A program made the translations under genes and the position numbers. From contig JADDMT010000032.1 of assembly GCA_021401465.1 (NCBI GenBank), positions 186,001 through 250,000 of the forward strand: DNA of 64,000 bases. The letters run 5' to 3'. Of this stretch, positions 10,972 through 21,620 are shown one piece after another. This DNA is from Teratosphaeria epicoccoides. Its lineage: Eukaryota > Ascomycota > Dothideomycetes > Mycosphaerellales > Teratosphaeriaceae. Position 1 is the first letter of the stretch. The number at the start of each line of letters is the position of its first letter. The notes beneath the pieces were generated by a model. The model made no database searches, was not told the origin of the DNA, and was given only the letters and a program-made list of their open reading frames with translations.

Positions 10972-12057
10972 CTACGACCTCCCCAACTGACTCACAAACG
11001 CACTCAACCGCTTGCTGCCCCAATCCCCCGTCACATCACTCACCCAACTCCTCCTAATGACCTCCCCCGCCCTCCCTTCCTCCAATCCGCCCTTCGCCTC
11101 CGTCATCGTCATCGTCACGTGCGCCGGCACCGGCATCAACAAGAACTTCCCGGCACCTCCATACGGCGTCAATTTCAACCCACTGAACTTCGGCTCCGCG
11201 AAGGGGGCGTGCCAGGGCGAGATCATTATCTCGCAGTCGGGCGAGGTGGTCAGGGGGTTCGGAACCGTCGTGGGTATGGAGTAGAGGAAGCCACCAGGAT
11301 AGATGAATTCGTTCAGGATGCTGCCGCCGCAAGTGAGGATCGCGCCTTTGAGGCCGGCTTCGAGGGTCGGGAGGTGGAAGGATGGGGGATTGGCGGTGGC
11401 GGAGAAGGGGGCCTGGATGTCGCACTGAGGTACCAGACTATCAGCTTGTAGGTTTCTCAACGGAGGTGTGTGACACGGCAGGCGACTCACGCGGAAATAG
11501 GCCTTTTCTCCGCCGTCCCGACTTGGCTGGGTAGTGGCGGTGCCAGTGGCGGTGCCAGTGGCGGTGCCAGTGCTTTTTTTTCCGACGGCTTTCTTTCGCC
11601 GCCGCTCGTCTTTGCGACGCCGTTGGCTCACTAGTGCGGTTTCCACGCAGGGCTCGAGCGTGCTGTCGTTATCGCTCTCGAGCTCGGCGCCCTCGTCGCA
11701 CTCCGAGTCGGAGTCGGAGTCGGCTGAAGAATTGACGCTAGCGAGACCGGAATCCACCTGTTGTCTCATCACGTCATCGGACTCGTCAGCCTCGGAGGAC
11801 TCGCTGGAAGGCGAGGAGGACGCGAGGGTCGAGGTCGTCTCGAAGCTGTCGCTGTCGTTGGCCTCCTCGACCTCGGCCGCGGGGGTGGCCGGTGCAGGCG
11901 GTGATGGCGGCATGGAGCTGCGTGGCGTGGCGGGCAAGATTGGCCAGGCGGCAGAAGAGAAGTCGAGAGGTGGGAGGAAAGACATTGTTGGTTTTGACGG
12001 CGAGGCGTTTGAGATTTGCGATGCGCGACATGGATTCTGCGGTTCGCGAGGAGCCAT
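10972..12057 (-). CDS. conserved-looking protein, acidic N-terminal half, unknown family
   Basis: Open without stops from 12057 to 10972 (361 codons). An in-frame 66-nt intron is likely at 11490-11425: GTGAGT donor, GCTGATA branch, CTCAG acceptor, joining AYFR to CDIQAPFSA. Residues about 60-130 are Ser/Asp/Glu-rich. A basic stretch follows (RRRKDERRRKKAVGKK) and then a TGTA repeat from a 12-bp tandem repeat. The C-terminal half (LEAGLKGAILTCGGSILNEF, then PSPDCEIMISPWHAPF-like text) looks like a folded domain, but I do not recognise it. The mix of acidic and basic low-complexity with a nuclear-localisation-like cluster hints at a nuclear protein; that is inference. It converges with the ZIP gene, with 136 bp between the stops. 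Confidence 0.65.
   Translation of the reverse strand: MAPREPQNPCRASQISNASPSKPTMSFLPPLDFSSAAWPILPATPRSSMPPSPPAPATPAAEVEEANDSDSFETTSTLASSSPSSESSEADESDDVMRQQVDSGLASVNSSADSDSDSECDEGAELESDNDSTLEPCVETALVSQRRRKDERRRKKAVGKKSTGTATGTATGTATTQPSRDGGEKAYFRVSRLPCHTPPLRNLQADSLVPQCDIQAPFSATANPPSFHLPTLEAGLKGAILTCGGSILNEFIYPGGFLYSIPTTVPNPLTTSPDCEIMISPWHAPFAEPKFSGLKLTPYGGAGKFLLMPVPAHVTMTMTEAKGGLEEGRAGEVIRRSWVSDVTGDWGSKRLSAFVSQLGRS
11534..11570. repeat. 12-bp tandem repeat inside a coding region
   Basis: Three copies of TGGCGGTGCCAG run in a row within the gene at 10972-12057, encoding the peptide TGTATGTATGTA on the minus strand. The unit is a multiple of 3, so length changes would keep the frame. Confidence 0.85.
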
Positions 12058-13322
12058 GCTGGCGGTGATGGCATATTCGAGCGGGGGAGCTCCTGATTGT
12101 CTTTTTTTGCTTGTGATTGATTTGTCTTATTTTCTGGCCCTCTCGAGATTGGACCTGGTTGAGAATGCTGGTCGAGTGTCTCGCGTGATCGTCGGCTGAT
12201 TCGCTGTCCGGGGGCTCAGATCCACGTGTTGATCGAGTCGACTTCTATGCATGCGCTTTGACTCTTCTTTCGAGTCTTCGCTCGATTCCTCGTTCGACTC
12301 TCGACCTTCTGTTGACTGCCCCACTCGCTCCTTCCGTTTCTGGCTCAGGGAAAGTTCTGGATGCTGCCGTCCGGCCGCTCTTTGTAAAGTCACGTTTCTT
12401 CTGGGTGATGCAACAACATTCGTGGAACATCATGGCGGCGATCAGAGCTCAGTGGTGGAACATGTCGAAGGCGAAGGAGTAGGTCGTTCGTCAGAAAGAT
12501 CAGCACCGAGCCTCTCGCGGACGTTGAGTGCCGCAGCAAGCATCGGCATGCTCTATGCATCGTCCTGGCGTCAAGTTGAAGCTCGTTCAGACGACTAAAA
12601 GCAGTATGCAGATCACCTGGCCAAGTGCGGACGAGCTCAGCAGCTGTTGGGTGCGCACTGGGCTGGGCGCGGCGGCGTGGAGATGTTGAGGGGGTTGGTC
12701 GGGAGAGCCGCTACAGGAACTTTGGTAGGGCAGGACGTTGTTGACCTCATTGACCATTTCGATCGATACGTGGGCCTGTGTTTCTGGCGCCTGCAAGGCA
12801 TCTTAAGGGTATGAAGGCAAGGAAGTAAGGACTTGGCTATTTAGGTGGTTAGGGTCGGACTGGGCTCGCAAGAGAGACATTCTATGTTCTATTTGTCAAG
12901 CGGGCAAGCATGAGCCGCAGGCGCATTGATGTTGCGGAACTGGGTGGGCGTGGATAAGGCAACGAGATGATGTCTTTTTCGATGTGTGAAAGCTGCCGCT
13001 CTTGCCTGTCCGGTCCTGTCGTGCTTGTTCATCATAGGGTCCCTGAAATCAGCTTCCGCGGAGCCAGAAGCTTTCATTGAATAATCCATTAATAACCATC
13101 AAATTCTGCTCCACATGCGGGATGACAGGTGAGAAAGGATGACATGGAAATAATCACTCACTGGCCTTCAAGTAACAACACTGCTTCCACTGGACTCATA
13201 TACACATGTACAGGCACGCTCCTACCAAGTATGTCCAACCTCTTGTGCATGCCGAGCGGTTGAACTGACACAGTATCGTCGCTAGTTCCTTACAATCGAC
13301 TGATCTGTACCATCATTACAAG
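12058..13322. other. intergenic, no recognised gene
   Basis: Contains a stretch near 12255-12320 rich in TCGACTCTTC-like motifs, and several short open frames without motifs. No supported gene. Confidence 0.45.
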
Positions 13323-13895
13323 ATGAGCGTCATGATCGACACCACCAACGCTCAGCCAGCAAAGCCCAAGGGCCACATGCTCGCCCTGCCTGCCGAGCTG
13401 CGGAATCGCATTTTCGTGTTTGCCATCGTTTCCAGCAGACCGCTCACGGTAGACCTCGACAAAGCACAGACAAGGGCCTCGGTCGCCGAACCGGCACTCA
13501 CGCGCGCCAACCTTCAAATACGATCAGAGTCCCTGCCGGTGTTCTACGGCCAGAACGATTTCATAATTGGACCCTTCTACAACGAGCGGTACTTTCGGAG
13601 CTGCACCACGTGGCTTCGATCTCTGGGCCCGAAAATCGCGCTGATCCTGCACATAACGCTTAAGCCGTGCCGCGCTTGCGACTTCTCTTTCATGCTCACT
13701 GCCGAGCCAGAGCAGAGGCTGCGGTTCAGGGTCGCCGACTTGAGTGTCGGACAGCAGTGCTGGTTCAACAAGAATTTCGACCATGCATCGGCGCAATCGT
13801 ACTTCGAGGGGGCGGCGGTCGCAGGTGGTGATTCGGCGACTACGCGATTAGAAGACTTTGCGTGGGTGCTGCGGGAGATCACAGGGATGTCTTGA
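13323..13895 (+). CDS. 2EXR/F-box-like protein 1
   Basis: A single 190-aa exon. Residues about 19-65 carry the LALPAELRNRIFVFAIVSS start and the ALTRANLQIRSESLPVFYG segment typical of the fungal 2EXR (F-box-like) family, which is greatly expanded in Dothideomycetes and has no settled function. F-box-type regions can bind Skp1 of SCF ubiquitin ligases, but that is not shown for this group. The C-terminal half (WLRSLGPKIALILHI, FNKNFDHASAQSYFEG) fits the family pattern. Two further complete members follow on the same strand within 3 kb and a broken one lies at the right edge, so this is a dispersed local family. Confidence 0.8.
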   Translation: MSVMIDTTNAQPAKPKGHMLALPAELRNRIFVFAIVSSRPLTVDLDKAQTRASVAEPALTRANLQIRSESLPVFYGQNDFIIGPFYNERYFRSCTTWLRSLGPKIALILHITLKPCRACDFSFMLTAEPEQRLRFRVADLSVGQQCWFNKNFDHASAQSYFEGAAVAGGDSATTRLEDFAWVLREITGMS

Positions 13896-14691
13896 CTGTC
13901 CAGCAGCTGTGAGACTAGCATGCAGTGATCTTGGTGGACGAGTCGGATCGGTTCTAACCCTCGAATTCGATCCGATTCAGTGGATAAATGGATGCAGGTC
14001 AAGGAACCGGTTCGTTCAATCTAGGAACAGTGGGAATCCTTACACAGAAGACCAGCTATCCAGGTAGTAAACCACCCATGCGAAGACAGTTATAAATAGC
14101 CGTCGAACGGTGATCTAGAGCCTAAATTGACACCTCAAATTGTCAACAAAGCACAAGACCCACCTGGCCTCATAAGATGCGAACTCCGGCTATTCCTCGA
14201 AGCTCGATAGACCTTGTATAGACCAGGATCCGATCCATCTAACACTTGTCAATGCTCTCTTACTAGAATCGGTGAGATCTAGGCCTGAGATCCGAACCGG
14301 ATCCGCTACTTAGATAGATAGATCGATCCATACAGACTTGTCCACCAAGATCACTGCTGACATGCTGTTGCAGTGAGCGAGGACGCGAGGATATTAGAGG
14401 CGTTGATGATCAGTAGTAATAGCGCGAGGCAGACGGTCTCGATTCAATCGGCGCGCTTCCGGTCGTCATGTCCAAGTCACTCGTGTTCTCGGCATGTCAA
14501 AGCTCCCGCTCCTTCTTGTTTGGGCATGGCTACGGCACGGCGTGCGATGCAAAGTCTGACTTGATCACGCACAGAGTCCGACCCCGAGTTCACAAAAGTC
14601 TTCCTCTGCGTACACCCAACGGCCAAGTCTTGCGACCCTCTCTCGGGACCATCCTCGCGCAAGCGACGCTTACGTGGCCAGAGCAATCATC
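13896..14691. other. spacer holding a MITE-like element
   Basis: Apart from the inverted-repeat element at 13923-14356 there is no supported gene. The 14357-14691 part forms the 5' flank of the second 2EXR gene. Confidence 0.5.
13923..14356. mobile_element. MITE-like element with terminal inverted repeats
   Basis: The left end CAGTGATCTTGGTGGAC is repeated exactly, inverted, at the right end (GTCCACCAAGATCACTG, 14340-14356). The match extends inward to about 21 of 24 positions. The element is 434 bp and has no transposase frame, as expected of a non-autonomous DNA transposon. Flanking octamers ctagcatg (left) and ctgacatg (right) agree at 6 of 8 positions, which would suit an aged 8-bp target duplication of hAT type. 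A CAGTG terminus also occurs in Tc1/mariner elements, but no TA flank is present. It lies 27 bp after the stop codon of the first 2EXR gene. Confidence 0.7.
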
Positions 14692-15339
14692 ATGGACCAA
14701 TCCTCCACCCATCGTCCACCTCAGATTTGCCGCCTCCTCGAGCTGCCGGCGGAGCTGCGCAACCATATCTACGAGTCGGCACTCGTGTACGGAAAGCATG
14801 AGCCGGGATATTTCGCCCTCCGCACCACAGAGAAATCATCCATCACAGAGCCAGGACTCATCCGCACGAGCGGTCAGCTCCGTGCAGAAACATTGCCAGT
14901 GTACCACGGGCAGAACGTCCGAGTCTGGGTCGTCGACCGCGAGGACCAGCTGGCTTTCATGGACCGGCTGCCATTTTTGGGGGAGAAACTCCAGCTGATG
15001 CGGCGCATCGCGCTGCAAACGGGTCGTGTGCATGGTGTCTGCGTCAGATTTGAAGTGACTTCTGGGTCGAAGACGGCGATCACGGCTGGACCTAGGGAAG
15101 GGTTTGGATCAGGCGAACGTGGCCGGGGTTTCGACTTGCTGAAGTGGTATGATTGCGGTCGTGGACAGTGGGTCCAAGGGAGGTTGTCGGAAAGGGCTGG
15201 TGGTGGTCGGGGTCGCCGTGTGGAGATGTTTGAGGGGCTTTTCTTTCCGCGAGCTGGAGAATGCCAGAGTCTAGAGCGTCTGGTATGTCGAGGCAGCACG
15301 CTGTACGAGGCACCATCCACGCTCAGGTCCGCGGGTTAG
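14692..15339 (+). CDS. 2EXR/F-box-like protein 2
   Basis: An uninterrupted frame. I place the start at the Met at 14692 (MDQSSTHRPPQICRLLELP); an upstream Met at 14674 would add six residues. It contains LLELPAELRNHIYESALVYG and GLIRTSGQLRAETLPVYHGQN, the two conserved blocks of the 2EXR family, followed by a WVVDREDQLAFMDRLPFLG segment. The tail after about residue 120 is Gly/Arg-rich (GSGERGRGFD) and less conserved, and could include an unrecognised intron. Function unknown; same family as the genes at 13323 and 16241. Confidence 0.78.
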   Translation: MDQSSTHRPPQICRLLELPAELRNHIYESALVYGKHEPGYFALRTTEKSSITEPGLIRTSGQLRAETLPVYHGQNVRVWVVDREDQLAFMDRLPFLGEKLQLMRRIALQTGRVHGVCVRFEVTSGSKTAITAGPREGFGSGERGRGFDLLKWYDCGRGQWVQGRLSERAGGGRGRRVEMFEGLFFPRAGECQSLERLVCRGSTLYEAPSTLRSAG

Positions 15340-16240
15340 GAAATTTGATCACTCGGCGAGCGTGGTGGACTATCATCAACTCAAAAATCCGAGGCTAGTC
15401 ACCGGTTTGACCAAGCAATGTACCATCTCCGCCGCAGCGCTGCTTTTGAATGAAGGCCCAGGGCCCGCACTTATGAGCAGCCTCTTATTTCACTGTCATA
15501 TGACCATGGCGCCCGCCACCGTGTTTAGCCCGGATGTCTGTGGCAAGCGTCCGCCGACTCGTTGTTGGATTGGACTCATGCCAAAGGCAACAGCTTTGCT
15601 AAAAAGGTGTGTAGACTCTGAACGTCAGTCAATCTTTGGTCGTTTGATATAACATTTGTCGACTGTCAGTGTTGATCGGACTTTTGTCGCCGATCAGTGT
15701 CGATCCGACTCCCGTCATGAGTCAGTCCTGACTAGACTGTCGATGCCAGTCATTTTCTTTGTCTGTTGACAGCGATCAGGGTTGATCGGTTGATTGACAC
15801 CAGTCGCTTTTGATCTGTACGATGATGCTTCAATCAATGGCAAACCGCTGATGCCTGGATGACATGACCAACGTTCATTGTCACTAGACAGACCATCTGG
15901 ATCCATCAGTTGACTTGTCAGTCAACCCCATGATGCCTGATCTGACATTGATTTCAGCTAACCATGTTACCAACTTTTGAGGTGAATGGAAGTGGGATAT
16001 AACGGCATGTGTGTATTTCAGCATGTGATTAGTGGCGGTGTGGCGGTGTGCCTTCCATTTTTGGACAGCAGGCACTCGCGGGCCGGTGCGTCGCCGAGCG
16101 CACACAGAACCGGCCCCTATTTACATTTCTGGCTTACCGATCCTCGTCAATGTGACTCAGACCTTCCTTGATCCTTCTCCTGCAACAACACCAAGCTCGA
16201 ACAAGATTTCGCACCGAACCACACACAGAACACACCCACC
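15340..16240. other. spacer with degenerate minisatellite
   Basis: A 96-codon frame at 15362-15652 shows no motif. The middle is the 28-bp-period repeat at 15666-15829. The right third is the 5' flank of the third 2EXR gene. Confidence 0.45.
15666..15829. repeat. degenerate tandem repeat, unit about 28 bp
   Basis: Six adjoining units start with TCAGT/TCAKK-like text at 15666, 15694, 15722, 15750, 15776 and 15804, giving lengths 28, 28, 28, 26, 28 and 26. The first two share TCAGTGTYGATCSGACT; later units drift (TCAGGGTTGATCGG at 15776). The even spacing despite sequence decay supports an old minisatellite. Confidence 0.65.
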
Positions 16241-16830
16241 ATGGCCGCCGCTACGACCTCCCACAAGCCTCAGAAAGGCAGCCGCCTGCTCAATCTCCCC
16301 GCCGAGCTCCGCAACCAGATCTGGAAGCTCGCCGTCACCGACCACACCTCCTTCACCGCCGGTGAGCCCGGCATCGTCAGGAGCTGCAGACAGGTCCGCG
16401 AGGAGAGCCGCTCCTTCTTCTATGCCCAAGATTTCGTGGTCAAGCTCACCCACTCGAGCCAGACGGCCATCGTGCGCGGCCTGCGCAGCCTCGACCGTGC
16501 ACTGCTGGATCAGGTCAAGAGCCTCACGATCATCACCAAGTACGCCGACTACGCCCACGCCAAGACGACCACGATCGATCGCGACATCCACCAGACGGCG
16601 ACCTCCGACCGGGTCGGCTTCAAGCAGCACGACTTGAAGATCTCTCTCTTCGGTCCGCGCCGGCTCAACCAAGAGAGAGTGGTCCGGGTCTACAAGCACG
16701 GCCAGCCGCACATCAAGTGGCCTCGTCGCGGTAAGCGTATTCTGATGGCTGCGGTAAAGACAGGACTTCCATACTGACCGCGTTCATAGTGTACGCGGGC
16801 TTCCCGAGCTCGCGCCGCAATAGGTGGTAG
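16241..16830 (+). CDS. 2EXR/F-box-like protein 3
   Basis: Spliced model join(16241..16730, 16790..16830), 176 aa. The 59-nt intron has a GTAAGC donor, a CTGAC branch site and a CATAG acceptor, and splicing replaces a read-through tail with VYAGFPSSRRNRW-stop. The conserved start RLLNLPAELRNQIWKLAVTD and the GIVRSCRQVREESRSFFYAQ block identify the 2EXR family. The middle (LRSLDRALLDQVKSLTIITKY) matches the usual second half. CACACACC precedes the ATG. Function unknown. Confidence 0.82.
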
Positions 16831-17585
16831 AGTTCGGCGAGGCTGAGAAGTGTCCTTCGGAGCAAGGTAAGTTTTTTGTTGAGTATCGTTGGAAGGCGGC
16901 GGCGGCGGCAAGGCATCAATGGACACTGTAAGAGTAGCATCAGCGCGAAGTAATGTATTCCCATTTTGGGGCGGTCGACAATGTCATCATCGTATCAGCA
17001 AGCAGTCGGTGGTGTCACCAACAATCGACACCGTCAATAGGCAGTCAACCACGTCAACCATATCAACGAGCAGCCAGCCTCATCAACAAAGCATCAAATA
17101 CATCAAGAACATCGCCCATGCCAACAAGCAATCACTCGGTAGATCGCCTGACAGGATCACAGCCACCCATGAGCACGTGCAACGCAAAATCACGTGCGAA
17201 CCCTAATCCCGCACATCTGAGACATTCAGGGCCGCCTGACACACCAGTCAACCACAAACCCACGCATCTGACCTATGATATGGTCAGACAAGACAATCTC
17301 GCGTCTGCCATCCGCCACAACTGACTCCGACCCGTTTGTGCACCTCATACACACAAATAGCCAGCTCAACTGTCGAAGGAACTCACGTACCTGCGTACTG
17401 CCGTCGTCATGACGCCCATCCATCCGCCATAGGCACATCAGCTGCAGGAACCACCTGCTGCGCCCAGTAGGACAACCTTCTGATGGCCCTAGAAGGCCTT
17501 CCATATCTCGGAAATCATCTCCTCTTGCTAAACCTTACCCACTCCCGCCTGTCCTTTCCACAGCGTCTACAGAGCACAATCTCCT
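16831..17585. other. intergenic, no recognised gene
   Basis: CA-rich segments near 17000-17130 (repeated CATCAA/TCAAC) give short spurious frames. No supported gene. Confidence 0.5.
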
Positions 17586-18132
17586 ATGTCACACATATCC
17601 TCCAACACCAGCACTACCGCGAGCGCATCGACAGCAGCAGCAGGCAACCGTACCTTCGCCGCCAGGATGGCTTCCGCGCCTTACCCAAGCCCAGCCTCGG
17701 ATCGCCGACGGAGAGTGCGTTTCTCTGACGGCTTAACGCCGCATGAGGACCCGTTCCAGCCTTCGGGCCTCGAGTTGCGATTGAATCTCGGTCCGCCTGG
17801 GAGGGTGACGTTGGTGGTCAAAATTGAGGTCATCTTTGAGAACGGGAGGTTGCCGAAGATCAAGGTACGCTGCTCCGACTTCTCACCCGACCGACCTCTT
17901 ACAAGCCTGTCCGGCGACATTCAATGTATGTCAGGACGTCATACTGATTAGAGTTCTGCAGGTGCGCACCAAGAAGCCGAGGGCACAGCGTCGACGAGAA
18001 GCGGAAAGAGAAGAGCAACAAGAGCAGCAACAGTTTCGTCGAGATCGGCGCAACGTGAGTCGTGAGACGGACAGAGAGAGGGAGCGACGACAATACGTGG
18101 ATGGGCAGCATCGAGGAAGGCGGTTTTGGTAA
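17586..18132 (+). CDS. small protein with basic, coiled-coil-like tail, unknown family
   Basis: Model join(17586..17864, 17962..18132), 149 aa. The 97-nt intron (GTACGC..CTGCAG with an ACTGATTA branch) is phase 0 and joins LPKIK to VRTKKPRAQRR. The N-terminus is Ser/Thr/Ala-rich, the centre reads RRRRVRFSDGLTPHEDPF and GRVTLVVKIEVIFENGRLP, and the tail is Arg/Glu/Gln-rich (REAEREEQQEQQQFRRDRR), predicted helical. A second intron starting at a GTGAGT near 18054 is possible and could switch to a frame that continues to 18307. I do not recognise the family. Confidence 0.5.
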
Positions 18133-18464
18133 TTCGGCATTCGTTTCCAAGGACAACACGCCATCGACACATGCCGACTCTCGAGCGTGGTTCCGCGCGT
18201 CTGGTTTCGGTTCGGTCACGGACTCGGATTATGGCTTGACGTTCGATCTGCTGCGGGTCAGCACACATTGCAACGCACAGAAGGATAGTTTCGTCAAGGG
18301 AAATTGACAATAATGCTCGTTGTCAGCCGAGTTGTTCTCCATTCGGAGTGGCAAGGCTTACCCGCCCTACCTCTTCGTCATAAACGCCGTCGCTCATTCG
18401 GTGCTCCCGTGCCCGGTGTCAATCAAAGCTGACACACCAGCTTGCCAAAAACAACGCCCCTCTT
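18133..18464. other. intergenic between convergent genes
   Basis: An open frame to 18307 could be a 3' exon of the preceding gene (see that entry). Otherwise nothing recognised. Confidence 0.4.
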
Positions 18465-20064
18465 CTACCGACCAGTAACGCCATCCGTTCTCGGATCTGC
18501 ACCACCGTTTGCGGCCTCGCTATCGCCTTGCCCGCCACTCAGATATTCCTTGGTCTCAGCCTCCTCGTACTCATTGATCAGATCCATAACGACTTCTCTC
18601 GCCTCATCAAATTGGCTCAGACCATCTCTGAACGGCTCTTCTCGCTTATACTGTTCCAAAAAGGCATTGCGTTTTCGCAGTTTATCGTACTGCAGCACAA
18701 TACGCTTGAAGAGCGTGCTGATGCCTGTGTGGTTTGCCAGCATCAGGCCAGAAACACGGGGCGGCGGTCTTGTGGTGTACGGAGGCTGCAGGTACGGTGA
18801 GGTCCTGGTAAGTGCGACCTGAATGCTCGCTGGACCCCAAGGTATGAAGGATGCCAGCTGTCGTTCCCGAATGCGAAGAAGGGATTTGTGCACGTCTGTA
18901 GGGTCTGCCTCGCCCATGATGATATTGAGAATGGAGATGTAACAGCTGCTTTTGCTGGGTTTGGTAGAAACCATCTGGTTCTTCGGCTGTAGCAATCGTC
19001 TCATTACGTCCAGCACGGTAGTCTTGCGAACAGTCCGCGAAGCCTCGATATTGTCGCCGGTGAAGGGTGTGTAGCTGGTTTGCAGGAAATGGCATCGCGG
19101 TGTTGGAATCAAGCTGGCAACAATGCTGACAAGGTCGTTGTGCATGTAGCCGGGATATCGCAATGTGGTGGTTGATGCGGACATGACTGTGCTAACCAGC
19201 TGGTTGGTCTGCTGGAAGGAAGGCTCCTGGACATGCAGTGTGTCCGCCGCTATTCGCGATAAAGCGCCATTATCGAGCACCACAACAGCATCGGCGTTCT
19301 GCGTAAGCCTTCGCAGCGCCAGTAGAGAGTTGTAGGGCTGTACCACGACATCGCTGCTGGTGTTTGGTAATGTATCTGGAAAGACTGAGTAAGTCTGTAT
19401 CAGCTTTTTGGGAAATCGGTCGTTCAGTCGTTCGAGAAGAAACGAGCCAAGACCCGAGCCTGTGCCTCCTGCGATGGAGTGAAGAAGCATGAAGCCCTGA
19501 GGGATGAGTCAGCATAAGGCGTGCCTGTCCACACCAATCATGAAGACCCACCTCCAGACTGTCACTGCCGTCGGCCTCTCTGTCGATCATATCAAGCACC
19601 TCATCTTCCACCTCTCCGCCCCGAGCATAGCCTGCCGCCCAATTATTGCCTGCACCCGTGCCTTCCTTCAGCACGTAGAAGTTCTCAGGATTGTAGATGT
19701 TGCCATATGGCCCAGTCTGTATGCCATTGATCACGCGTGGCTCCAGGTCGAGGAGGATTGCGCGTGGAATATACCGTGTGTCGTCTGATTGGTAGAAGAA
19801 AACATCTTTACGGTCGCCGCCCTCGGTCGCGTAGTCTGCGAGATTACCGTCGCTGTTGATGCCGTGCTCTTGACATAATTGTTGCCAGAATTTGGAGCCG
19901 ACTGTCTCGCTGTCAGCGGTGATGTATGAGGGAGTTGGGGCGGCATGGAGACTCACCGCTGTTACCACACTGTCCCGCTTGGAGCGTAATAATCTCGCTG
20001 TCTGGCTGTCAGCACACATGATGCGACCGCACCCTGCAAGGTTATCATATACTCACCGTGGCAT
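18465..20064 (-). CDS. TUB4: gamma-tubulin
   Basis: Model complement(join(18465..19496, 19552..19901, 19957..19997, 20057..20064)), 476 aa. The first exon is only 8 nt (ATGCCACG) and the second 41 nt; together they read MPREIITLQAGQCGNSVGSKFW, the canonical gamma-tubulin start. Introns are 55-59 nt with GTGAGT/GTGGGT donors. The tubulin GTP-binding signature appears as GGTGSGLGSF. YVLKEGTGAGNNWAAGYARG and VFPDTLPNTSSDVVVQPYNS are gamma-type. Gamma-tubulin nucleates microtubules at the spindle pole body within the gamma-tubulin complex. Length agrees with fungal orthologs. The C-terminal tail is Gly/Asp-rich and variable, as usual. Confidence 0.96.
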
Positions 20065-21620
20065 TTTGGCTCGTTATCTGCGCCGGCGCATGTGATTGAC
20101 ACTCAGGTCACTTGAACTGGCGGAGTATCTGGGTATCTGCTCCTACCTGGAAACGCGCGACGCGCTGGCCCAAAGTGGAAGTCATGGTCCGTCAACGGGT
20201 GAAGCCGGTCTATACTTGTAATACCTCCAAATTCTTACCTCCGTAATTCTGTCTGATCATTTGAGACACTATGCATCCTCACAACTCGTCCGCGCAAGAG
20301 AACTACCAGACCTGAGGCCGCAAGGCATTCACAGATTTTAGAGCTCGCTCGAAGTCTTGGTTCATCCTTCTGAACCCGGCGCTGTACCAATTCCAGTCAT
20401 TCCCCGCAACAGGGTCAAATCAAGGGCATACACTCAGAATATCGAACTGAGAATGCACGAGTGCCTTCAACGTACTCTGCCGCACCGTACCAGTATGCAA
20501 TTGCAAGTCACCGTCAATGACGGGCATGCACCGACCCATCATGAATCATTGAGATATCCACTATCCAAGGCCTTGTCATGGACTCGCAGTAGCAAGGGAC
20601 ACGGCGTTGACGCGTTGACGGCGCCGTGGCCCCTGAAGATGAACTCCGGACCGAAGTCTTCGAGTCATGACTTGCATCAGAAGCATTTGGTGAAACTTCC
20701 GTTGGTCGATCTGCTTCTCGAAGTTCCAGATCTACGAACATGAAACGACGATGCGAGCAAGGCTGAGTTCTCGATTGCAGGTCCATCGGGGGTCGGCTCG
20801 TAAGATTTGACACTTACTCAATACCTTCTGGCTGTAGTATCATTATTGGTCCTTCGTGTGAGGGGCCAGTATCTATCGCACACTCTGCTGTTGCTCAGTG
20901 TGACCTGTACTCGTCGAAAAATCTGCATACAGGCTCCATTCTACGTTCTATCTACCACGAACGCCATTGCTACTTCACTTCTGCAAGGTAGAAAATGCTG
21001 ACCAATCTAACACGGTCCAGACTCTCTCAGACAACGATTTTCTCGTTGTCCACGTTCTCGCTGTGACTGCACCACGGCGGAAGCCACCCGTGTTCACAAT
21101 ACGTCCCGACCATGACTTGGATCAATCCAGGTTGGCGTCTTACCAGGTCCACGGCGCACTCCTGTCCATATCTAGATCCCTCTCGAGCGGCTGCTCTTAC
21201 CCAATTCGCCCACTCACGACGTGAGGGTACAATTTTGCTGAGTAGTAGCCCAATTGGGCATTGTCTCCTAGCAGGGAAATGGCAAGTCCAATCCATGTGG
21301 TAATCTGGTGGCTGATGTTGCCTCTGGCGGTACGGCGAATGATTCTCCAACTCGTCCTTGCCTTCCTGGTCATCCTGGGATAGTTCATACCATCATGACG
21401 ACCAACTGACCCCGCATCTCTGGTCACAGTAGATGGTGGACATGGTCATCATGAACCGTCTTCGTTTGAGATATAATCTCTGGCGGCTAAGCCAGACCAG
21501 TGCGGTCTCTTTCAGATCCATTCATGGCAAGTACTACTACTCTTAGTGTTCGTTCCCGTCCAACCCAGTAACGAGGGCAGCAACCTACCAATGAAATGTC
21601 ATGAATCAGCAAGTTGTCAA
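20065..21620. other. intergenic, no recognised gene
   Basis: 5' flank of gamma-tubulin and 3' flank of the zinc-finger gene. Several short open frames (for example minus strand 20813-20514 and 21350-21027) have no motif I recognise. Confidence 0.45.

Noticed and set aside
13923..14356. Assignment of the MITE-like element to Tc1/mariner
   Set aside because: Ends begin CAGTG but no TA target duplication is present; the imperfect 8-bp flanks fit hAT better, though not firmly.
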